Part shown: in pieces, positions 5,828 to 10,992 of the stretch
Position numbering within the stretch: the stretch's first letter is position 1
How the letters are laid out: every line of letters begins with the position of its first letter
Assembly: GCA_900546385.1 (NCBI GenBank)
Contig: URCT01000089.1
Span: forward strand, 1 to 10,992
From: an uncultured Eubacteriales bacterium
Lineage (GTDB): Bacteria; Bacillota; Clostridia; Oscillospirales; CAG-382
Reading direction: 5' to 3'
Length of the DNA: 10,992 nt
Translations under genes and position numbers: made by a program
Notes under the pieces: model-generated
What the model was told of the DNA's origin: nothing
What the model saw: the letters and a program-made list of their open reading frames with translations, nothing else
The model's database searches: none

Positions 5828-5867
5828 AGCCGGATACGAAATAAAAAGAAAGGTAAGGGCAGAAAAT

Positions 5868-6800
5868 ATGACGGACAGCTACAAACCGGAAGGCGTGCTC
5901 ATCGACACGCCGGAAAACCGCGAATTGACCTCTTCGCTTGCGTCGCTCGAATATGCCATGAACACGGGAACGATTTTGGAGGGCCGCGCCGCTTTGTGCG
6001 ACAGCTCACACGCGCTGGTGGTGGAGCTTGGCGCCTACCGCGGCATCATTCCGCGCACGGAGGCGGCCTACAGCATCGACGGCAGTGAGATCCGCGATAT
6101 TGCCATCATCACACGGGTCGGGAAGCCGGTCTGCTTCAAGATCGTCGGTACGCTTCCCGGAAACGGCAAGCCGACGTTTTTGCTGTCGCGGCGGGACGCA
6201 CAGATGGAATGCTATGAAAAGCGCGTTTCGCAGCTGCGTGCCGGAGATGTCATCGACGTGCGGATCACGCACATTGAGCCGTTCGGCTGCTTTTGCGATA
6301 TCGGAAACGGCCTTGTGGCACTGCTGCCGGTGGACTGCATATCGGTTTCGCGCATTTCGCATCCCAAGGAACGCTTTAAGGTGGGCGATCGGATCAAATG
6401 CGTGGTAAAATCGAGCGACCGGCAGACCGGACGCATTACACTAACGCATAAGGAGCTTCTCGGCACATGGGAGGAAAACGCGGCGCATTTTTGTGCCGGT
6501 GAGACGGCCGCCGGCATCATCCGGAGCATTGAGCCGTATGGAATCTTCGTGGAGCTTGCGCCAAACCTTGCAGGCCTTGCGGAATGGTGCGAAGGTGCGG
6601 TGGTCGGGCATTGCGCGGCGGTTTACATAAAAAGCATCCTGCCGGAAAAAATGAAGATCAAGCTTGTCATCGTGGACAGCTCCTTGCCTTGCCCGGTCTT
6701 GCCGCCGACCGACTCGTATTATACCGATGTGCCGCACATGGATGTGTGGCGGTATTCACCGGAAAACTGCGAAAAAGAGATTGTGACGGTGTTTGAATAA
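5868..6800 (+). CDS. S1 RNA-binding repeat protein (RpsA-like, three repeats)
   Basis: A 310-residue cytoplasmic protein made of three S1-type OB-fold repeats at about 34-110, 122-197 and 209-270. The first is degenerate. The second (AGDVIDVRITHIEPFGCFCDIG) and third (GIIRSIEPYGIFVEL) keep the glycine and aromatic pattern that binds single-stranded RNA. The roughly 40-residue C-terminal tail has no recognised domain. Its size and architecture resemble the short ribosomal-protein-S1-like proteins of Clostridia rather than the six-repeat S1 of Proteobacteria. It could assist translation initiation or mRNA turnover, but the sequence does not decide which. The start is ATG at 5868, with AAGGTAAGGG about 9 nt upstream; the 68-codon upstream extension crosses both leader hairpins and is rejected. 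It is transcribed alone, divergent from the lipoprotein gene and convergent with dnaE. Confidence 0.87.
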   Translation: MTDSYKPEGVLIDTPENRELTSSLASLEYAMNTGTILEGRAALCDSSHALVVELGAYRGIIPRTEAAYSIDGSEIRDIAIITRVGKPVCFKIVGTLPGNGKPTFLLSRRDAQMECYEKRVSQLRAGDVIDVRITHIEPFGCFCDIGNGLVALLPVDCISVSRISHPKERFKVGDRIKCVVKSSDRQTGRITLTHKELLGTWEENAAHFCAGETAAGIIRSIEPYGIFVELAPNLAGLAEWCEGAVVGHCAAVYIKSILPEKMKIKLVIVDSSLPCPVLPPTDSYYTDVPHMDVWRYSPENCEKEIVTVFE

Positions 6801-6816
6801 GAAGCTTGGCCAAAGG

Positions 6817-6850
6817 CCGGAGCTTTCCGGAGCTTTTCGGAAAGCTCCGG
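6817..6850. terminator. Overlapping hairpins between convergent S1 gene and dnaE
   Basis: CCGGAGCTTTCC (6817-6828) can pair with GGAAAGCTCCGG (6839-6850) as a perfect 12-bp stem. Because CCGGAGCTTT is repeated directly at 6827-6836, the same right arm can instead form a 10-bp stem with a TCGG tetraloop. The structure abuts the dnaE stop codon. It has no long T-run on either strand, so it is probably a weak bidirectional terminator or a 3' end stabiliser. Confidence 0.6.
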
Positions 6851-9800
6851 TTATTGCGGCAGCTTCCGGTATGCCGTTTTGACGTTGTCTTCGCCGAGAA
6901 TATCGCATAACAGCTCGAACATGGCCGGATTTAAGAAAACGCCGCGCGACAGCTTGACGGTCTTGTTTTCCGCCGCAAAGTGCAGAAACACCGGCGTTGT
7001 GCCGTATTCGAAAATTTCGAGTAATCGGCGAACACGCAAAAACTCCGGACAGTTTTGTTCCGACAGCCGCAGATAGACGCATAACACACCGCCTTCGGCG
7101 TTTTTTAGCGGCGGCAGCGCATGGCGGCTTTCGGCGGCTTCTTGCTTTGACGGAGCGGCACGGCGCGGCTTTTCGGGTGCCTTTCCCGGCTCTTTCGAAA
7201 ACGCGTCTTGGCCGAGCTTTGCAAAGCTGACCGTGAACCTGCCGTTTTGGGCGGTATCCTCTTTGTGGATCACGGCGGTTTCTTGACCGGTGAGCGGCAG
7301 CTTGCCGTTTTCCGCGGCCGGCACGGCACGGCTCACAAGCAGCTTTCCTTCGCGGAGCGGCTCGCCGTTTTCGCCCGTTTCATCGGTGTCCTTGAAGGTG
7401 AGTTCGCCCGTTAAAGCCGCCACTTTGCCGGTTTCGAGCAGTGTGTTCAACATTTCGAACCGCTTGGGAAACAGAATGGCCTCAATGCTGCCGACTTCAT
7501 CCTCCACCGTGAGAAACGCCATGCGGCTGCCGCTTTTGGTAGCCGTGATTTTTTTGGCCGTTACCAGTCCGAGAATTGTAATCGTGTCTTTTTCGTGCAA
7601 GAACGGCGTTTCGCCCTCCGCCGGATTGGCGGCGGCAGCAATTTCGCTCGTTTTGACGGCGTTCATGGCCTTGGCCGTTTCGCTGTACCGTTCGAGCGGA
7701 TGGCCGGTCAAATAGATCCCGGCGACTTCTTTTTCCAGTCCCAAACGCTCCATGATGTCAAGCTCGGGAATGTCGGGATAGTCGATGTGCAGTGCGCCGA
7801 ACGAATCGTTTCCGTCGGCATTCATGGCGGAAAACATATCGTATTGACCCGAAACGCTCATGCGGTTGCGCTTTGCAAGTGCGTCGGCTGCCGATTCGTA
7901 TACCGCAAGCAATTGACTGCGCTTTTTGCCGAAGCCGTCAAACGCGCCGCTCTTGATCAGACATTCCAGCATATGCTTGTTGACTTCGCCCTGCGGCATA
8001 CGCGTTAAGAAATCCTCAAGCGACTGGAATGCGCCGTTTTCGCGCTCTTTCACGACCTTGTCGATAAAGCCGCGTCCAACGCCCTTGACGGCAAGCAGCC
8101 CGAAACGGATGCTTTCTTCGCCATCCTCCGCACGGAACGTTGCAAAGCTCTTATTGATGTCCGGCGGCAGAATGCGGAGGCCGAGCGATTTGCATACATC
8201 GATATAAAATGCCACCTTGTCGGTGCGGTCGAGTACGCTGTCAATCAGCGCACACATATATTCCTTGGGATAGTGCGCCTTCAGATAGGCGGTTCGGTAC
8301 GACAAAAATGCATAGCACGCCGCGTGCGACTTGTTGAACGCATACTTGGCAAATTCGCTCATTTCGTCGTATAAAGCCTTTGCCGCCTCCTCCGGTACAC
8401 CGTTTGCAAGTGCCCCGGCACATTCTTCACTGCCGTCCTCGCGCTTTTTGCCGTATAGAAAGTATTCGCGTTCCTTTTCCATGACCGCGATCTTTTTTTT
8501 GCTCATGGCGCGGCGGACAATGTCGGCGCGTCCGAAGGAATATCCGGCAAGCGTGCGGAAAATCTGCATGACCTGCTCTTGATAGATGATACAGCCGTTG
8601 GTCATGTCCAAAATTGAGGCAAGCGCCGGGACGGCATACCGTATCTTTTCCGGATGCTTGCGGTTTTCCAAATATTTCGGAATGCTTTCCATCGGACCCG
8701 GTCGGTAGAGTGAGATGGCGGCCGTTATATCTTCAATGCTCTCCGGCTTCATGCGGGCAAGTAAGCTTTTCATACCGCCCGATTCGAGCTGGAACACGCC
8801 GTCGGTGTTTCCCGAGCCGATGAGCCGGTAGGTCTTTTCATCGGAAAGGGACACGCGCGTAATGTCAAACGCCGGTTCTTTGCGGCGCACGGCCTTTTCG
8901 GCGTCCGAAATGACCGTTAAATACCGCAAGCCCAAAAAGTCAATCTTTAATAAGCCCAAATCGGCGATGGTATTCATGGTAAATTGGGTGACCACCGCAC
9001 CGCGGTTTTCGGCCAGCGGCACATAGTCGCTTACCGGTTTGTCGGTGATGACCACACCTGCCGCGTGGATGGATGCGTGCCGCGGCATTCCCTCGAGCCT
9101 TTTGGCAACGTCGATCATGTGCCGCAGTGTCGGGTCGCTCTCGTAAATGTCGGCAAGCACCTTGTTTTCGCTCATGGCGCGGTCAAGCGTCATGCCGAGC
9201 GCAAACGGCACGTTTTTGGCGACGCTGTCCACCTCGGCATAGGTAAGCCCCATGACGCGGCCGACATCGCGGATAGCCTGCCGTGCCGCCATCGTGCCGA
9301 AGGTCACAATCTGCGCCACATGATCCTTGCCGTATTTGCGTGCAACATAGTCGATGACCTCGCCGCGGCGTTCGTAACAGAAATCCACGTCAAAGTCGGG
9401 CATACTCACGCGTTCCGGATTGAGGAACCGCTCAAATAACAGCCCGTATTTGATGGGATTGACATCGGTAATGCCGAGCGCAAACGCCGCAAGGCTGCCC
9501 GCGCCCGAGCCGCGTCCCGGGCCGACCGGAATGCCCTCGCCCTTGGCATACGAAATAAAATCGTTGACAATGAGATAGTATTCGGCGTACCCCATGCGCA
9601 CGACTACGTCAAGCTCATACGCCAATCGCTCCGCATAGACCGCCTTGTCATACGGTTCATTTGTCGCGTCCATTTGGTCGAAACGCCGCTGCAAGCCCTC
9701 CCGGCACAGCTTTTCGAGATACTCCTTGGAGGATAGCCCGTCCGGCGGATAAAAGGCCGGTAAGAAAAGCTTGTCGAATTCGAAATCAAAATTGCATTCT

Positions 9801-10609
9801 TCGGCGATCTTGACGGTGTTTGCGACGGCATCGGGACGGTCGGCAAAAAGAGCCGCCATTTTGTCGCCGTCTTTGAGGTAAAACTCCCGTGAGCCGAAAG
9901 CGAAGGAACCTCGTTCGGCAAGCGTTTTGTTCATCTGGATGGCCATGAGGATTTCTTGATTTTCCGCGTCCTCCGGCAAAAGGTAGTGGACGTCGTTGGT
10001 CGCGACAAGCGGAATGCCCAACGCGTCAGACATACCGCATAGCACCGTGTTGACGGTTTTTTGTTCGCGAAGACCGTGATCCTGCAATTCCAAATAGAAA
10101 TTGCCTTGTCCGAAGATTTCGTTTAATAACAGGGCGTGCTTTTTCGCGCCGCTTGTATCGCCGCTTAAAATGTGCTTGGGAATATAACCGCTGAGGCAGG
10201 CGGAGAGGGCGATGAGACCTTCATGGTGCTCGCCAAGCAGCTCGATATCGGCGCGCGGCTTGGAATAAAAGCCTTCGGTGAACGCTTGTGAGACGATTTT
10301 GATGAGGTTTTCGTAGCCGGTGCGGTTTTTGCACAGCAGCACCAAATGGGAATAATTGCCGTCTTCGTTTTTTTGTTTATCAAAACGCGAGCCGGGTGCG
10401 ACATAAATTTCACAGCCGATGATCGGTTTGACGCCGGCCGCTTTGCAGGCACGGTAAAAATCGACTGCGCCGTACATCACGCCGTGATCGGTGATGGCGC
10501 AAGCGGAGCCGCCGGCGTTTTTGACGGCGGCCGGAATTTCGGTTATGCGGCAGGCGCCGTCAAGGAGGCTATATTCGCTGTGCAAGTGCAGATGGACGAA
10601 ATTTGTCAT
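6851..10609 (-). CDS. dnaE: DNA polymerase III alpha subunit DnaE
   Basis: A 1252-residue replicative C-family DNA polymerase. The N-terminal PHP domain (about 1-280) keeps all nine metal-ligand positions known from bacterial DnaE: H8, H10, D17, H42, E67, H88, C138, D206 and H208. The palm has GPGRGSGAGS (363-372), PDFDVDF (404-410) and KIDFLG (555-560), giving the acidic residues of the catalytic site. A helix-hairpin-helix region lies near 836-856, and an internal clamp-binding motif QYDMF at about 922-926 matches the QxxMF type. An OB fold spans about 1009-1096, followed by a Lys/Pro/Ala-rich linker and a C-terminal domain from about 1174. Firmicutes usually also have PolC, which would be elsewhere. 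The start is ATG at 10609, with AGAGG 7 nt upstream; a 67-codon extension through the hairpin mosaic is rejected. The gene is alone, with no promoter recognised close upstream. Confidence 0.97.
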   Translation of the reverse strand: MTNFVHLHLHSEYSLLDGACRITEIPAAVKNAGGSACAITDHGVMYGAVDFYRACKAAGVKPIIGCEIYVAPGSRFDKQKNEDGNYSHLVLLCKNRTGYENLIKIVSQAFTEGFYSKPRADIELLGEHHEGLIALSACLSGYIPKHILSGDTSGAKKHALLLNEIFGQGNFYLELQDHGLREQKTVNTVLCGMSDALGIPLVATNDVHYLLPEDAENQEILMAIQMNKTLAERGSFAFGSREFYLKDGDKMAALFADRPDAVANTVKIAEECNFDFEFDKLFLPAFYPPDGLSSKEYLEKLCREGLQRRFDQMDATNEPYDKAVYAERLAYELDVVVRMGYAEYYLIVNDFISYAKGEGIPVGPGRGSGAGSLAAFALGITDVNPIKYGLLFERFLNPERVSMPDFDVDFCYERRGEVIDYVARKYGKDHVAQIVTFGTMAARQAIRDVGRVMGLTYAEVDSVAKNVPFALGMTLDRAMSENKVLADIYESDPTLRHMIDVAKRLEGMPRHASIHAAGVVITDKPVSDYVPLAENRGAVVTQFTMNTIADLGLLKIDFLGLRYLTVISDAEKAVRRKEPAFDITRVSLSDEKTYRLIGSGNTDGVFQLESGGMKSLLARMKPESIEDITAAISLYRPGPMESIPKYLENRKHPEKIRYAVPALASILDMTNGCIIYQEQVMQIFRTLAGYSFGRADIVRRAMSKKKIAVMEKEREYFLYGKKREDGSEECAGALANGVPEEAAKALYDEMSEFAKYAFNKSHAACYAFLSYRTAYLKAHYPKEYMCALIDSVLDRTDKVAFYIDVCKSLGLRILPPDINKSFATFRAEDGEESIRFGLLAVKGVGRGFIDKVVKERENGAFQSLEDFLTRMPQGEVNKHMLECLIKSGAFDGFGKKRSQLLAVYESAADALAKRNRMSVSGQYDMFSAMNADGNDSFGALHIDYPDIPELDIMERLGLEKEVAGIYLTGHPLERYSETAKAMNAVKTSEIAAAANPAEGETPFLHEKDTITILGLVTAKKITATKSGSRMAFLTVEDEVGSIEAILFPKRFEMLNTLLETGKVAALTGELTFKDTDETGENGEPLREGKLLVSRAVPAAENGKLPLTGQETAVIHKEDTAQNGRFTVSFAKLGQDAFSKEPGKAPEKPRRAAPSKQEAAESRHALPPLKNAEGGVLCVYLRLSEQNCPEFLRVRRLLEIFEYGTTPVFLHFAAENKTVKLSRGVFLNPAMFELLCDILGEDNVKTAYRKLPQ

Positions 10610-10639
10610 GAGCCGACCTCTTTTCTTTTCAGTTGCGAA

Positions 10640-10654
10640 GCCGCCTGCGGCGGC
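10640..10654. repeat. GCCGCC/GGCGGC hairpin next to dnaE
   Basis: A six-base perfect stem around TGC, ending about 30 bp before the dnaE start codon. Sister hairpins are at 10708-10722 (loop TAT), 10731-10745 (loop AAG) and, in shorter form, 10836-10849 (GCCGC/GCGGC, loop CATT). The last of these is nested inside TTCAGC (10827-10832) and GCTGAA (10852-10857). Confidence 0.75.
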
Positions 10655-10663
10655 GAGCCTGTT

Positions 10664-10682
10664 CGAGGTTTGCAAAACCTCG
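10664..10682. repeat. CGAGGTTT palindrome, copy 3
   Basis: CGAGGTTT (10664-10671) pairs perfectly with AAACCTCG (10675-10682) around GCA. The core is identical to the copies at 41, 120 and 10859. It sits in the presumed leader or promoter region of dnaE. Confidence 0.85.
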
Positions 10683-10752
10683 GAAGTTCCCGGCAGGAAA
10701 CGCGTTTGGCGGCTATGCCGCCTGGAATGCGCCGCCAAGGGCGGCGAAAAAA

Positions 10753-10808
10753 GCACACGGAGTGTGCTGTCCCGACAGGGACAAACTTTCTGCGAAGCGG
10801 AAAGTTTC
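10753..10808. repeat. Triple-hairpin block, right copy (inverted)
   Basis: GCACAC/GTGTGC (10753-10767, loop GGA), TGTCCC/GGGACA (10768-10783, loop GACA) and AAACTTTC/GAAAGTTT (10783-10807, longer loop) form the block. It is the reverse complement counterpart of 257-310, nearly identical in the stems and different in the loops. Confidence 0.85.
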
Positions 10809-10858
10809 AAAAGGATTTAATTTTGTTTCAGCGAAGCCGCCATTGCGGCGAGCTGAAT

Positions 10859-10877
10859 CGAGGTTTGCAAAACCTCG
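10859..10877. repeat. CGAGGTTT palindrome, copy 4
   Basis: The same 19-base palindrome as copy 3, including its GCA loop, extended by one A-T pair. It is followed by the TTCCC/GGGAA hairpin (10881-10894), just as copy 1 is adjoined by CTCCCT/AGGGAG in the left mosaic. Confidence 0.85.
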
Positions 10878-10904
10878 AGCTTCCCGAAAGGGAAACGGAT
10901 TGTC

Positions 10905-10927
10905 ACTTTTTGCGTCGTGCAAAAAGT
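10905..10927. repeat. ACTTTTTGC/GCAAAAAGT hairpin
   Basis: A nine-base perfect stem around GTCGT. Its right arm plus flank corresponds to GCAAAAAGTAAC at 5-16, so the left window edge cuts the equivalent hairpin in half. The arms also resemble the core of the 19-bp stem at 209-251 (TACTTTTTG/CAAAAAGTA). Confidence 0.75.
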
Positions 10928-10992
10928 AACCAAAAAGCACGCTCGGACGTGCAAAAAGTTGCCGGTGGCAAGTTTTTGTGCGTCGGAGACCG

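Larger units (their letters stand above)
5550..5867. other. Divergent intergenic region
   Basis: This 318-bp spacer separates the minus-strand lipoprotein gene from the plus-strand S1 gene and is AT-rich compared with the genes. It contains the lipoprotein promoter (5635-5663), a perfect palindrome (5592-5603) and two leader hairpins before the S1 gene. For the S1 gene the best -10 candidate is TATATT at 5713-5718, but no good -35 box is at the right distance, so I do not call a promoter there. Confidence 0.7.
10610..10992. other. Gene-free region with second hairpin mosaic
   Basis: At least thirteen short inverted repeats follow one another through this stretch, with no credible coding sequence. 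Read on the minus strand, its modules repeat the order of those at 1-330. It also has extra GCCGCC/GGCGGC hairpins at 10640-10654, 10708-10722 and 10731-10745. I see no convincing dnaE promoter in it. The last part has GCACG/CGTGC (10937-10952) and TTGCC/GGCAA (10959-10971) and continues off the window. Confidence 0.8.

Noticed and set aside
10610..10810. N-terminal extension of 67 codons on dnaE
   Set aside because: The frame is open only because the hairpin repeats lack stops there. DnaE proteins begin at the PHP motif, and the ATG at 10609 has its own ribosome binding site.
1..10992. Composite transposon bounded by the inverted end repeats
   Set aside because: The ends are similar and inverted, but the interior has only housekeeping and metabolic genes. 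There is no transposase or integrase, and the copies are modular intergenic elements rather than insertion sequences.

Overview
The window looks like a chromosomal segment of a Gram-positive Firmicute, most likely a Clostridia (Oscillospirales/Ruminococcaceae-like) gut or anaerobic lineage. This is an inference from four things: strong GGAGG/AAAGGA ribosome binding sites, sigma-A type promoters, an ANTAR-domain regulator linked to a glutamine-synthetase-family gene, and a short S1-repeat protein next to a DnaE-type DNA polymerase III. No rRNA, tRNA, CRISPR array, transposase or phage gene was seen.

Layout. Positions 1-403 hold no gene. They carry a mosaic of perfect hairpins and then the terminator of the first operon. 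On the minus strand, transcribed right to left, come an oligopeptide-type ABC transporter substrate-binding lipoprotein (5549-3687), rsmA/ksgA (3610-2705), a divergent type-I glutamine synthetase family gene (2649-1474), an ANTAR antiterminator-type regulator (1452-865) and a NUDIX hydrolase (832-404). A 318-bp divergent intergenic region (5550-5867) separates the lipoprotein from a plus-strand three-S1-repeat RNA-binding protein (5868-6800). That gene converges on dnaE (10609-6851, minus) across 50 bp filled by overlapping hairpins. Positions 10610-10992 again hold no gene and carry a second hairpin mosaic.

Genes working together. The glutamine synthetase homologue, ANTAR protein and NUDIX gene are spaced 21 and 32 nt apart. 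A good promoter lies directly before the first of them and a perfect terminator follows the last, so they form one operon. The synthetase homologue keeps its metal ligands but has lost several substrate-binding and ammonia-site residues and the C-terminal tail. The ANTAR protein has a receiver domain without its phospho-acceptor Asp. The pair therefore looks like a non-canonical nitrogen-linked sensor/antiterminator unit. No ANTAR-type double hairpin target is visible in the window.

The most unusual feature is the pair of hairpin mosaics at the two ends. They are copies of the same ordered series of palindromic modules in opposite orientations, about 10 kb apart. Stems are kept while loops vary. 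The left copy appears to be interrupted by a 66-nt module containing a 19-bp stem and flanked by a TTTG direct repeat.
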